A stretch of DNA of 64,000 nucleotides from Terrisporobacter glycolicus ATCC 14880 = DSM 1288. Lineage in GTDB: Bacteria; Bacillota; Clostridia; Peptostreptococcales; Peptostreptococcaceae. Under the pieces are notes generated by a model. It made no database searches. It saw nothing but the letters and a program-made list of their open reading frames with translations, and was not told the origin of the DNA. The translations under genes and the position numbers were made by a program. Each line of letters starts with the position of its first letter. The first letter of the stretch is position 1. Below are positions 1 to 8,655 of the stretch, piece by piece. The DNA lies in the NCBI RefSeq assembly GCF_036812735.1, contig NZ_CP117523.1, positions 2,852,001 to 2,916,000 on the forward strand, given 5' to 3'.

Positions 1-2005
1 CAAAGAAATTATCATCAAATGGTGGATAAACCATTTGGAAAGTATAACCTTCTTTAGTTACCCTAGATATTGCATTTCTTACGCTCTTCATCTTTCTTCC
101 TTCTAAGGTAAATTCTTTTAGATTAACTGTAGCTTCTTCTCCAAGTTTAAAAAACTGATAACCAGTCTCATGAAGGTATGGTAAAATCTGTTTGTCTATA
201 GCACAGAAAACACATACATATCCGTAGTTATTAGATAATTCGTAGAATTCTTGTATAGTATCAAATATATTTTCTTTATTACCTACTGGGTTCCCTAGTA
301 TATATATTTTATTAGCATAAGTTTGATACTGCATTAGTACATCTTTTTCTTTATTTATATAAACATATTTATCATTTAAATATATAAAGTGACTTATTGA
401 TGTACCTCCAAAAGTATCTAAAATTTTGTCTACATCGTCCTTACAATCATTTAAAGTTCGTTTTGGAAACTTGTTTTTACTATTTATGTAGTATATAAAC
501 ACTAAAAATAATGTGGATATTACAAATCCAATTATACAAAGATACATTATTGAATATGATGAATCTGAGAATCTTAGTTCATAATCAGTAAAAGCTATTT
601 TAGTAATTTCACCTTTCAAGCTTGAATAAAAAGTGTACACATATAATAATAAGAAAATTATTAGTGTTATCATATCTTGAAATACCATTCTCCAGCCCAT
701 AACAAAACTTTCTCTGTAGAATTGTTTTTTGCATATAAGCATCAAGCATAAAACACCTAACATATATAATAGATAGCTACAATTTGTACCTTTAATAAAA
801 ATTAAAACACACAGTGCTCCTATTATAAAAAGTGTTGCTTTGTATACATATTTGGATTTATATATTAATAGTCTTGATAATACTATTAATAAAAATCCTA
901 TTATTATAGTAAATTTATTGGGTATATATATAACTGATAAATATGATATATTCTTAACCACATCTATATTACTTCTAATATGTGGTACAGCTTCTGATAA
1001 TAATAGTATACTTCCAGTAAATAAAACTATTAAAACAATACTTATATGAGCTAATTTAGATAAAATAGTGAAAAAAATATCTTTTATTTCTTCATCCATA
1101 TTTTTATAAAATTCTCTAGCGTAAAGTATCAATCCTATTATAAGAGGTACTATATAATAAGAGAATCTGTATAAAAATATTGCTAATAATGTTTTTTCTA
1201 CTGGTACATTTAAATGTTGAAGACCTACTATCATAGTCAAATCGAATGATCCCAAACCACCTGGAGACATACTAACCATTGCAATAATTATAGATAGCAT
1301 AAATACTGGGAAAAATTTACTAAATGAAATATTAACCTTTAACATCAAGATTATGGAATATATCAATACTATTATAGCCAACCATGCTATGGCAGACATA
1401 AGTATAATTTTAAAATAATCTTTTATACATGATTTATCCTCTGCACTACCTTTAGTGTATTTATAGATCAAGTACGCTAAAACCAAAGGAAAATAAAGAC
1501 TTATAACTATTGTCATTATACCTATCCAGTCATTTAGTTTTAAGTTATTAAAACTTGTTATAGCGTATATCAAACTAACTATAGAAAAACCAGTTAAATT
1601 AAGTGCTACAAATTTTGATGTTTCTTTTACAAGTAATTTTTTATCCTTTACATGTTCTCCATAGAAATTATTTTTAAAATATATTGCCGTACTTCCGCCC
1701 ATACCTGCAATATTTGAAATTGAACTTGCTATCCATGAGTATTTGTATATCTTTTTGTTATCCAAATTTATGCCTACCCTGTTTTTAAGAACTAAGTCAT
1801 AAAGACTTAAAGGTGCGTATGCAATTATCCCCATAAATAATATTATAATTATTTCTATTGGTGTTAGTTCATTTGCATATAAGTTAAATAAATTTTTATC
1901 AAAAGAACGCACTACGTTAATAAATTCTTTCATTATAATCACAAATATAAATAGTATAAAAATATATTTTATTGATTTTTTTAATTTCTGCTTAATTTTT
2001 ACCAC
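1..2005 (-). CDS. mprF: MprF-type phosphatidylglycerol lysyltransferase/flippase (3' end cut by window)
   Basis: This integral membrane enzyme family transfers an aminoacyl group (usually lysine) from tRNA to phosphatidylglycerol and flips the product, which lowers sensitivity to cationic peptides. The N-terminal half is a multi-span flippase domain. The C-terminal DUF2156-type synthase domain is recognisable near the window edge from LGEEATVNL, TLEGRKMKSVRNAI and KEGYTFQMVYPPF. About 668 codons are visible and the frame stays open to base 1, so the last part is missing. I prefer the GTG at 2005 (AGG six bases upstream) over the internal ATG at 1933, because the extra 24 codons add a basic, hydrophobic N-terminus of the expected kind. 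A TATAAT at 2042-2037 may be its -10, but the -35 is weak. The amino acid transferred cannot be told from sequence. Confidence 0.85.
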   Translation of the reverse strand, partial: MVKIKQKLKKSIKYIFILFIFVIIMKEFINVVRSFDKNLFNLYANELTPIEIIIILFMGIIAYAPLSLYDLVLKNRVGINLDNKKIYKYSWIASSISNIAGMGGSTAIYFKNNFYGEHVKDKKLLVKETSKFVALNLTGFSIVSLIYAITSFNNLKLNDWIGIMTIVISLYFPLVLAYLIYKYTKGSAEDKSCIKDYFKIILMSAIAWLAIIVLIYSIILMLKVNISFSKFFPVFMLSIIIAMVSMSPGGLGSFDLTMIVGLQHLNVPVEKTLLAIFLYRFSYYIVPLIIGLILYAREFYKNMDEEIKDIFFTILSKLAHISIVLIVLFTGSILLLSEAVPHIRSNIDVVKNISYLSVIYIPNKFTIIIGFLLIVLSRLLIYKSKYVYKATLFIIGALCVLIFIKGTNCSYLLYMLGVLCLMLICKKQFYRESFVMGWRMVFQDMITLIIFLLLYVYTFYSSLKGEITKIAFTDYELRFSDSSYSIMYLCIIGFVISTLFLVFIYYINSKNKFPKRTLNDCKDDVDKILDTFGGTSISHFIYLNDKYVYINKEKDVLMQYQTYANKIYILGNPVGNKENIFDTIQEFYELSNNYGYVCVFCAIDKQILPYLHETGYQFFKLGEEATVNLKEFTLEGRKMKSVRNAISRVTKEGYTFQMVYPPFDDNFF

Positions 2006-2357
2006 CTCTAACCTGATAAGTTTATAACGTTATTTCATTATACTATTTTAATTTTTATTTTTCTATACTCTCCTAATTAATTTGTTGTATTTTATCTTAA
2101 ATTGCCCGCCTGCCTAGCTCTATATTCATATCCTTAAAACCAAATATATAATAACATAAAAAGAACTGCTAAACTATAAGCTTAACAGTTCTCTTATATA
2201 TGCTTTTATATATTTGAGCGTTGAAAATCTCGTATTTCGACAATTTTCAAGGTAGTAACAAAAATGTGTACCCCTTGTATGAATAACCAATAAAAATTTT
2301 ATACACTTTTTTACAGATATGTCCTTGTCTACCATTAGATTTTCCATTTTTCACATT
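2006..2357. other. Intergenic region between the helicase gene and mprF
   Basis: This gap of 352 bases holds the helicase terminator (2161-2192). It also holds an 8-bp inverted repeat TTGAAAAT/ATTTTCAA (about 2221-2250) that encloses TTCGACA, a perfect match to the Spo0A box TGTCGAA on the minus strand. The mprF promoter and ribosome-binding site lie at its left end. No credible open reading frame is present. The 0A-box match is a single 7-mer with the terminator between it and mprF, so I do not claim regulation. Confidence 0.5.
2161..2192 (-). terminator. Intrinsic terminator downstream of the DEAD-box helicase
   Basis: AGAACTG and CAGTTCT form the base of an imperfect stem. On the minus strand it is followed by a T-rich run (CTTTTTATG). 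It lies about 165 bases past the helicase stop. Confidence 0.6.
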
Positions 2358-3605
2358 TTAATTTTTATTTTTAAATTTATCTTTACTTCTATTATTTTTA
2401 TTGTTACTTCTATTAGTCTTTCTACTGCCCCTATTATTTCTTTTAGCTACTACAGTTACATCCTCTGCACTAGAAACAAAGCTATGATTTTCTACAACTT
2501 CAATCTTTTTATTTATAAGTTTTTCTATAGACTTATAAAGATCTCTTTCTTCCATTGAGCAAAATGCTGTTGCTCTACCGCTTCTTCCCGCTCTTCCTGT
2601 TCTTCCAATTCTATGAACATAAGTCTCTGCAACTTCTGGTAAATCATAATTTATTACAAATGGTAGTTCATCAATGTCAATTCCTCTTGCTGCTATATCA
2701 GTTGCTACCAATACTCTAATTTTACCTTCTTTAAACTCATTTAATGCTAGTTGTCTTGCATTTTGAGATTTATTACCATGTATGGCAGCCGCACTTATTG
2801 ATGATGATATTAAATCTTTTGTTATTTTATTTGCTCCATGTTTTGTTCTGGAAAATACAAGTACAGATTCTTTTGGATTATTTTTTAATAGCTCTATTAG
2901 TAACTTGGTCTTTTGTTTTTTACTTACAAAATAAATATTTTGTTCAACCATCTCAGTTGTTGATGATACGGGTGCAACTTCCACCTTAACTGGATTTTTG
3001 AATATTAAATCTGCTAATTTTGATATTTCTTTTGGCATAGTAGCAGAGAAGAATATGTTTTGCCTAACCTTTGGCAAGTGACTAATTATTCTTTTTACAT
3101 CATGTATCATACCCATATCTAACATACTATCAGCTTCATCTAAAACAAAGTGCTTAACATCATTCAATTTTAAGAATTTTTGATTGTATAAATCAAGCAT
3201 TCTACCTGGAGTAGCTATTAGTATATCTACACCTTCTTTTAATGCTTTAACTTGAGGGTTTTGAGATACTCCTCCAAATATAACCAAACTCTTTATATTT
3301 GTATGTCTTGCATAAGCCACAAAGTTCTCTTCTATTTGTATTGCTAGTTCTCTTGTAGGTGCTAGTATTACTGCTTTTATAGTTCTTTTGTTTTTTAGTG
3401 ATTTTTTATCATTATATATTTGTTGTATTATGGGAATTGCAAAAGCTGCTGTTTTACCCGTACCAGTCTGCGCGCACCCTAACAAATCTCTACCTTCTAA
3501 TAATGGTGTTATTGATTTTGATTGTATTGGTGTTGGTTTTATATATCCTTCTTCTTTTAGTGCCTTTTGTATTGGCCTAATTATGTCTAAGTCTGTAAAT
3601 TGCAT
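2358..3605 (-). CDS. DEAD-box ATP-dependent RNA helicase (RhlE-like)
   Basis: Cytoplasmic RNA helicase of superfamily 2, expected to unwind structured RNA in ribosome assembly, mRNA decay or cold adaptation. The helicase motifs appear in order: Q motif PTPIQSKSI, motif I AQTGTGKT, PTRELAIQ, TPGR, DEAD, SAT, and motif VI HRIGRTGRAGRSG. The last 40 residues are a basic, Asn/Arg/Lys-rich low-complexity tail, typical of RNA-binding tails in RhlE/CshA-type helicases. The length of 415 aa is normal. The ATG at 3605 has AGGAG upstream. It is probably monocistronic, since a gene-free stretch lies upstream and a terminator downstream. The exact subfamily is inferred. Confidence 0.93.
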   Translation of the reverse strand: MQFTDLDIIRPIQKALKEEGYIKPTPIQSKSITPLLEGRDLLGCAQTGTGKTAAFAIPIIQQIYNDKKSLKNKRTIKAVILAPTRELAIQIEENFVAYARHTNIKSLVIFGGVSQNPQVKALKEGVDILIATPGRMLDLYNQKFLKLNDVKHFVLDEADSMLDMGMIHDVKRIISHLPKVRQNIFFSATMPKEISKLADLIFKNPVKVEVAPVSSTTEMVEQNIYFVSKKQKTKLLIELLKNNPKESVLVFSRTKHGANKITKDLISSSISAAAIHGNKSQNARQLALNEFKEGKIRVLVATDIAARGIDIDELPFVINYDLPEVAETYVHRIGRTGRAGRSGRATAFCSMEERDLYKSIEKLINKKIEVVENHSFVSSAEDVTVVAKRNNRGSRKTNRSNNKNNRSKDKFKNKN

Positions 3606-3650
3606 TTATTTCTCCTTTTATATTGATCTAAATTGTTTACAAAATAAAAA

Positions 3651-3696
3651 TAAACACTTTCCATGCCAGCTAATATCTAAACATAAAAAGTGTTTA
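3651..3696. terminator. Bidirectional terminator-like hairpin
   Basis: Perfect 10-bp arms TAAACACTTT and AAAGTGTTTA, with T-rich sequence after the stem on both strands. It lies just upstream of the helicase start, so it may end an unrecognised transcript or insulate the helicase promoter. Confidence 0.4.
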
Positions 3697-3956
3697 TCTT
3701 TTATATTATACATTATATCCTTTAAAATAAAGATACCTTTATTTTTAAATTCGTGTTATTAAAGTGTAACAGAATTTACTGATAAAAGCTAATACTTTTT
3801 ATTGCCACTTCTAGTTTGTAATTGTTAACATGAATTGAATCTTTACTGCTTAAAATCCTACTAAAACAAATTGAATAACTTGTTCTCATATTATCTATAC
3901 TCAATATAATAGAACACATAAGAACTAAAAAATAAACTAAAAATACTATAAATTTT

Positions 3957-3987
3957 GTTCCAATATGTTTGTAACATACATTGGAAC
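3957..3987. other. Strong isolated hairpin in the gene-free stretch
   Basis: GTTCCAAT (3957-3964) pairs with ATTGGAAC (3980-3987), and the stem continues inward with ATGT/ACAT after a two-base bulge. There is no run of T on either side, so it is not a simple terminator. Similar GTTC/GAAC words recur around it. Confidence 0.45.
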
Positions 3988-4241
3988 AGCTACACATATT
4001 TTAAATACTATAGTTGGGACTTATTGTTCTGATTGTTCTAATATAAAGACCCTGTTATTTATTAAATATAAAAAATAAGTACTTATGTATGCGTACGCGC
4101 GTATAGAGTTTTTTTAGTATCGGAACAGTTCATTGAAACAAACTAAAAATGCTTAATAAAATAACTCTTATGATTGTATGTCTGTTTTTTAAACATACAT
4201 TTTTATAATATATATTTTTTATCATATTTTAATTACATTTT

Positions 4242-4271
4242 TTGACAAATTTCTGCTAAATTTTATGTTAT
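4242..4271 (+). promoter_or_regulatory. Putative sigma-A promoter of the lipoprotein gene
   Basis: TTGACA (4242-4247), an 18-base spacer and TGTTAT (4266-4271). The start of transcription would be near 4278, about 36 bases before the ATG. The -35 is perfect but the -10 is weak. Confidence 0.45.
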
Positions 4272-4313
4272 ATTTCTATTAGATTACGTTTTAGTGTGGA
4301 GGGAAAAATTTTT

Positions 4314-5087
4314 ATGAAGAAATTATTAGCAATACTAAGCGCTTTTATAATTTGCTTATCAATGGTAGCTTGTTCTAGTTCTGATGAACCAAAATCACAA
4401 GATAATGCATTTATAAAAGATATTAAGAAATCTTTTGAAGCTAGATCAAATTATCTAGATGATGTTGAATCTGGCAAAATCACATCAAGTGAAAATGAAT
4501 ATCTTAAGGACGCTGTAAAAAAAGAAAAAGGAATTATAGAAAAGTATAACGATGCTAAGTTTGACAGTCCAGAATTAGCTAAACTTTCAAAAGATTATAT
4601 TACTGCATTAAATACTCAGGAGGAATCACTTAAATATTACTCAAGCGATTACACTAAATTTGATAAACTTTGGACTGAAGGATATAACCAAAGAAGTACA
4701 ATTTTAACTACTTTAATAGATAAATTTGGTTTAGTTATTAGTGATGATGCAATAGAAGAGCTGAAAACAAATGCTCAAGTAGTCAAAGAAAAAAATGATA
4801 CAAAAGAAAAAATAGATAAAATGCTAAAAAACATAAAGTTTAAAAAAGTTAAAGATGAATATGGCTGGAAAGATTATGAGGCTGTAGTAGAAAATACTAC
4901 CGGTGTAGATTTGGAGTACTTCTATTTAGATGTAAAACTAATAGATTCAGATGATGTTATAATCGAGTCTATTCCATCGACGGTTGATGGTACTTGGGCT
5001 AATGGTAAAAAGGTTAAGTTAACATTCTCTACAGACAAAAAATTCAAAAAATTAGAATGGACTGCAGATTATTCTATTAAAGAATAA
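4314..5087 (+). CDS. Lipoprotein with C-terminal FxLYD-like domain
   Basis: A secreted, membrane-anchored lipoprotein of unknown role. A type II signal peptide MKKLLAILSAF...LSMVAC ends in a lipobox Cys followed by Ser-rich residues. The middle is charged and helical. The C-terminus (about residues 170-255), with NTTGVDLEYFYLDVKL, resembles the FxLYD extracytoplasmic beta domain. The ATG at 4314 follows GGAGGG at about 10 bases. A GTG at 4296 in the same frame would put extra residues before the signal peptide and is less likely. It is the only accepted plus-strand gene in the window, converges on the FMN dehydrogenase gene and shares a long hairpin terminator with it. Confidence 0.8.
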   Translation: MKKLLAILSAFIICLSMVACSSSDEPKSQDNAFIKDIKKSFEARSNYLDDVESGKITSSENEYLKDAVKKEKGIIEKYNDAKFDSPELAKLSKDYITALNTQEESLKYYSSDYTKFDKLWTEGYNQRSTILTTLIDKFGLVISDDAIEELKTNAQVVKEKNDTKEKIDKMLKNIKFKKVKDEYGWKDYEAVVENTTGVDLEYFYLDVKLIDSDDVIIESIPSTVDGTWANGKKVKLTFSTDKKFKKLEWTADYSIKE

Positions 5088-5100
5088 AATTTCTTACAAT

Positions 5101-5158
5101 ATATAAAAGAGTACGTATGAAAATAGTTATACTTATTTTCATACGTACTCTTTTATAT
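5101..5158. terminator. Bidirectional terminator with 25-bp perfect stem
   Basis: A perfect 25-bp inverted repeat (5101-5125 and 5134-5158) with an 8-base loop. Runs of A and T at the stem base make it usable from both sides. It sits between the convergent lipoprotein and FMN dehydrogenase genes. The perfect stem is unusually long for a terminator. Confidence 0.8.
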
Positions 5159-5180
5159 TTACATAATTCCTAATAATTTG

Positions 5181-5214
5181 AGTGGTGGAGACGAGCCGTA
5201 TCGAACCCCTATCC
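5181..5214 (-). other. tmRNA/tRNA 3'-end-like fragment (possible attachment-site remnant)
   Basis: Read on the minus strand, the stretch contains TTCGATA, then CGGCT, then CGTCTCCACCA. That is the layout of a T loop, the 3' side of a T stem, and an acceptor stem ending in CCA, as in tmRNA of low-GC Gram-positives. The 5' side of the T stem does not match (AGGGG rather than AGCCG), and no tRNA or tmRNA body follows. It could be a remnant left by integration at ssrA or a chance resemblance. GGTGGA/TCCACC at its ends also forms a 6-bp stem. Confidence 0.35.
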
Positions 5215-5223
5215 ACCTACTTA

Positions 5224-6240
5224 CTATCTATAAACAGTCTTCCCATCAATATCCTTAACAGTCTGACATCCAGTCAACCTCATAGTAGCCTCAAACTCAC
5301 CAACAATCTTCTTAACATACATCTCAACACCTTCTCTACCACCACCAAAACTAGCAGTAACAAAAGGTCTTCCAATAAGAACGCCATCAGCCCCAAGACC
5401 AATCAGCTTAAGAACATCAACACCACTTCTAACACCACCATCAACAAGCACAGTCAACTTTCCATCAACAGCCTCAGCAATAGCCGGTAACACATCAGCA
5501 GCACCTGGAGTACAATCTAAAACTCTACCACCATGATTAGAAACAACTATAGCATCCACACCAGATTCCACAGCAAGCATAGCATCTTCTACAGTCATGA
5601 TCCCCTTCACTATAAATGGTAACTTAGTAGCAGCTTTTAACTCTTTTAAAGCTTCCACATCCTTTGGTACAACTGTTTTTCCATGCATAGATAAAGTAAC
5701 TAACCCACATGCATCCACGTCCACACCAACAGCAAAAGCTCCAGCTTCTTCAGCCAGCTTTATTTTCTTTATTATATCGTGGTTTTCCCAAGGTTTTATA
5801 AATACTATACCTTGTCCATTGTTTTCTTTTAATACATCTAAGTTATCCATTAAGAAAGAATCTACAGCAGTATCTCCAACCATTGGGAAGATTCCACTTT
5901 CTATACATCCTTCTACAACTGGAGTTATATATTCTCTTTCACTTATTTTTCCACCCATGTTTAATGTAGTTCCTGTTATAGGAGCTGCAAATATTGGTGC
6001 TTTCATTTTCTTCCCAAATAATTCTACTGATGTATCTGGATTTGATACGTTATGTATAACTCTCATATTTATTTTAACATCTTGCAAACTTTTGAAGTTT
6101 TCTACAAATGCAGATCCAGTATCTTTTCCACCCATTCCTGGTACTTCTCCTGCACAAACTACCCCATTACAAGCTTTACAAACTCTACAACTTCCATTTA
6201 AGTTTTCTCTTGCTTCTTTTAGCATGTCTTTATAATTCAT
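5224..6240 (-). CDS. FMN-dependent alpha-hydroxy-acid dehydrogenase/oxidase family protein
   Basis: A TIM-barrel flavoenzyme of the L-lactate dehydrogenase/glycolate oxidase/lactate oxidase superfamily, expected to oxidise a 2-hydroxy acid. Recognisable parts are VSNHGGRVLD with the catalytic His, LVDGGVRSGVDVLKLIGLGA for phosphate binding, and GVLIGRPFV. The N-terminus carries a Cys cluster (CRVCKACNGVVC, residues 18-29) followed by GEVPGMGG, as in clostridial members. A Cys cluster of this kind suggests metal or Fe-S binding, but that is inference. The length of 338 aa is normal. The substrate cannot be read from sequence. The gene stands alone. Confidence 0.85.
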   Translation of the reverse strand: MNYKDMLKEARENLNGSCRVCKACNGVVCAGEVPGMGGKDTGSAFVENFKSLQDVKINMRVIHNVSNPDTSVELFGKKMKAPIFAAPITGTTLNMGGKISEREYITPVVEGCIESGIFPMVGDTAVDSFLMDNLDVLKENNGQGIVFIKPWENHDIIKKIKLAEEAGAFAVGVDVDACGLVTLSMHGKTVVPKDVEALKELKAATKLPFIVKGIMTVEDAMLAVESGVDAIVVSNHGGRVLDCTPGAADVLPAIAEAVDGKLTVLVDGGVRSGVDVLKLIGLGADGVLIGRPFVTASFGGGREGVEMYVKKIVGEFEATMRLTGCQTVKDIDGKTVYR

Positions 6241-6300
6241 TATTATGATCCCCCTCTAACAATAATTTATCTTAATAATTCTTCCATTTATAATTATAGT

Positions 6301-7068
6301 CTATAAAACATTTTTAAGGAAACTTTTTCTATGTATTGGTGTTATACCATGTTTTTCTATGGCTTCGTAGTGTTCCTTTGTGCCATATCCTTTGTTTGAT
6401 TTAAATCCATACTCTGGGTATATTTCATCGTAGTCACACATCATTCTATCTCTTGTAACCTTTGCTAATATGCTGGCAGCTCCTATAGATATGGATTTTG
6501 AATCACCTTTTATTATTGGGTTTTGTTTCATATCCACACCTGGTATAGTTACAGCATCCACTAATAAATAGTCTGGTTGTTTTTTCATTGAATTTATTGC
6601 TTTTTTCATTGCCATGTATGTGGCATTTAAAATATTGTAGTCGTCTATTTCTTCATTGTCTACAATTCCTATTCCATAATCTAGGGCATGTTCTTTTATT
6701 ATTTCGTATAACTCTTCTCTTTTGCTTTCTTTCACTTTTTTAGAGTCGTCTACTCCTTCTATTTTTGTGTTTGGTGGTAATACAACTACAGCTGCAACTA
6801 CTGGTCCTGCTAGTGGTCCTCTACCAACTTCGTCTATTCCACCTATGTATAAATACCCTTTTGAGTATCCATCATTTTCGTATGTATTTATAAGTTCTAA
6901 TCTTTCATCTTCTTTTCTTATAGCATCTAATTTTTTTGCCAAAGATACAGCTAACTTTTGCACTGATTTTCTTTCATCATTTTTTAAAATATTTATATAT
7001 TCTAAGTATTGTTCAACTTTTAAATTATCTACTATTTCTTTTATCTCTTTTACACTTTTGTTATTCAT
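6301..7068 (-). CDS. rnhB: Ribonuclease HII
   Basis: Cytoplasmic nuclease that cuts RNA-DNA hybrids and removes misincorporated ribonucleotides. The hallmark GGIDEVGRGPLAGPV supplies the first acidic residues; LLVDAVTIPG and SIGAASILAKVTRDRMM supply the rest of the active site. The roughly 70-residue N-terminal helical region is usual for Firmicute RNase HII. The ATG at 7068 has AAGGAG upstream. In relatives this gene also lies near rbgA and rplS; here nhaC and an LRAT-like gene intervene. Confidence 0.96.
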   Translation of the reverse strand: MNNKSVKEIKEIVDNLKVEQYLEYINILKNDERKSVQKLAVSLAKKLDAIRKEDERLELINTYENDGYSKGYLYIGGIDEVGRGPLAGPVVAAVVVLPPNTKIEGVDDSKKVKESKREELYEIIKEHALDYGIGIVDNEEIDDYNILNATYMAMKKAINSMKKQPDYLLVDAVTIPGVDMKQNPIIKGDSKSISIGAASILAKVTRDRMMCDYDEIYPEYGFKSNKGYGTKEHYEAIEKHGITPIHRKSFLKNVL

Positions 7069-7129
7069 GGTAATCTCCTTAATATTTATTCAGTTTTATT
7101 ATGTACTTACCTTTTATATTTTATCATAT

Positions 7130-7168
7130 AATTCACTGCCTTCATATGACCAAGGATTTACCTTCACA
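7130..7168 (+). repeat. Dispersed intergenic repeat, copy 3 (divergent)
   Basis: Starts AATTCACTGCCTTCATAT and continues CCAAGGATTTACCTT. It aligns without gaps to the two copies at 19678-19786 with scattered mismatches. It lies between the nhaC terminator and the rnhB start. Confidence 0.5.
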
Positions 7169-7172
7169 AAAA

Positions 7173-7200
7173 AGCCAACAGAACTATTTATCTGTTGGCT
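7173..7200 (-). terminator. Intrinsic terminator of nhaC
   Basis: AGCCAACAGA and TCTGTTGGCT form a 10-bp perfect stem with an 8-base loop, followed on the minus strand by TTTTTTG. Confidence 0.85.
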
Positions 7201-7224
7201 TAATATATTTATTTAATTTAATAA

Positions 7225-8655
7225 CTAATTAGCTTTTTCACATATTTTTAAATCTTCTTCTTTATTATCATCAATTCTTGCTACTTTATAATTAAATGCT
7301 ATCATTGCCAATGAAACTAATGGATTTATTAGATTCAATAAGGCATATGGCGCATATACAAAGGCTGATACACCTAATGTTCCTGCAATATATGCTCCGC
7401 AAGTATTCCATGGTATTAATGGAGAACTTAATGTTCCACTATCTTCTAGTGCTCTTGATAACATCTTTGGATGTATACCTCGTTTTTTGAATTCTTCACT
7501 ATACATTCTTCCAGGTATAACAATTGATAAGTATTGTTCTCCAGCTATTATGTTAGTAAATGTACAAGTTAACATAGTACATAATACGGTTCCAAATACT
7601 CCTTTTGCAGCCTTTAATATGGAAGATGCTATGGCTTCAAGCATACCTGTTTTTTCTAGTATACCACCTAAACCTAGGGCACATATTGTTAATGATACTG
7701 TTGACATCATGTTCATAAGGCCACCTTTAGATAATAACATGTCCACTGACTCCACACCCGTGGCTGATACATATCCATTTGTTGCTGCCTCTAATATGGC
7801 TCCCATATCTTGTCCTTGGAAAAATACTGCTATAACAACTCCTATTAATGCTCCTCCTATAAGTCCAGGAATTGCTGGTACTTTTAGCATTACTAGCACA
7901 ATTACTGCTATTGGTGCAATTAATAAAAGTGGTGATAGTGTATTATATGAAGATTCTAATGTATTACTAATTAATTGTATTTGACTTATATCTAATTCTT
8001 GTCCAGAATATTTTATTCCCACTATACCAAATATAATTAAAACTATTATTAATGATGGTATAGTTGAATATAACATATATTTTATATGAGTAAATAAATC
8101 AGTACCTGCCATTGCTGGTGCCAAATTAGTTGTTTCAGATAAAGGTGATAATTTGTCTCCAAAGTATGCTCCTGATATTATAGAACCTGCTACTAAGCCT
8201 GTTGGTATTCCCAAACTTTGACCTATTCCTAAAAGTGCAACACCAACTGTTCCCATTGTACTCCAAGATGATCCTGTTGCCAGAGATACTATGGCACACA
8301 CTATTACTGATGCCACTAAGAAAATATTTGGTGATATAACTTTCAATCCCCAATAAATCATACTTGGTACTACTCCACTTATTATCCAAGTTCCTATCAG
8401 TATACCTATTATCATTATTATTAAAATTGCCTGCATTGCCATTTTAATACTATCAAACATACTGCTTTCTAGTTCAGACCATTTAAAGCCTAATCTATAT
8501 ACACCTATAGCTCCTGCTATGGCTGCTGCTCCTACCAGTGGTACATGTGGTGACGATCCATACATAAATATTCCTATTCCTAAAAACAATCCTAAACATA
8601 TTATCGGTATCATCGCCTCTAATAATGTGGCCTTCCTACTAACTTCCTGTTTCAT
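7225..8655 (-). CDS. nhaC: NhaC-family Na+/H+ antiporter
   Basis: Polytopic inner-membrane antiporter of about 12 spans that exchanges Na+ (or, in relatives, organic acids such as malate/lactate) for protons. The family signature GDKLSPLSETTNLAPAMAGTDLF is clear, with other conserved segments at GSSWSTMGTVG and NIIAGEQYLSIVIPGRMY. The length of 476 aa fits. The ATG at 8655 has AAGGGGAGAG upstream. It is monocistronic with its own terminator. Substrate specificity within NhaC (Na+/H+ versus malate/Na+-lactate) cannot be resolved here. Confidence 0.9.
   Translation of the reverse strand: MKQEVSRKATLLEAMIPIICLGLFLGIGIFMYGSSPHVPLVGAAAIAGAIGVYRLGFKWSELESSMFDSIKMAMQAILIIMIIGILIGTWIISGVVPSMIYWGLKVISPNIFLVASVIVCAIVSLATGSSWSTMGTVGVALLGIGQSLGIPTGLVAGSIISGAYFGDKLSPLSETTNLAPAMAGTDLFTHIKYMLYSTIPSLIIVLIIFGIVGIKYSGQELDISQIQLISNTLESSYNTLSPLLLIAPIAVIVLVMLKVPAIPGLIGGALIGVVIAVFFQGQDMGAILEAATNGYVSATGVESVDMLLSKGGLMNMMSTVSLTICALGLGGILEKTGMLEAIASSILKAAKGVFGTVLCTMLTCTFTNIIAGEQYLSIVIPGRMYSEEFKKRGIHPKMLSRALEDSGTLSSPLIPWNTCGAYIAGTLGVSAFVYAPYALLNLINPLVSLAMIAFNYKVARIDDNKEEDLKICEKAN

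Larger units (their letters stand above)
3606..4313. other. Gene-free stretch between divergent helicase and lipoprotein genes
   Basis: About 700 bases without a credible gene. It contains a perfect 10-bp inverted repeat TAAACACTTT/AAAGTGTTTA (3651-3696) with T-rich flanks on both strands, a strong GTTCCAAT/ATTGGAAC hairpin (3957-3987), several scattered GTTC/GAAC half-sites (3910-4130), and a 22-base alternating purine-pyrimidine tract (4084-4105). A plus-strand promoter (4242-4271) serves the lipoprotein. The hairpins may belong to a small RNA or to regulatory sites, but I cannot name a family. Confidence 0.5.

Noticed and set aside
2236-2242. Spo0A box upstream of mprF
   Set aside because: A single 7-mer match far from mprF and separated from it by a terminator; expected by chance in a window of this size.
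3776-3997. Minus-strand open frame of 73 codons with Cys-rich start and a hydrophobic segment
   Set aside because: No ribosome-binding site, no family resemblance, and its start overlaps the GTTCCAAT/ATTGGAAC hairpin.
5597-6235. Long plus-strand frame opposite the FMN dehydrogenase gene
   Set aside because: It is a shadow of a well supported conserved gene on the minus strand and has no motif or ribosome-binding site.
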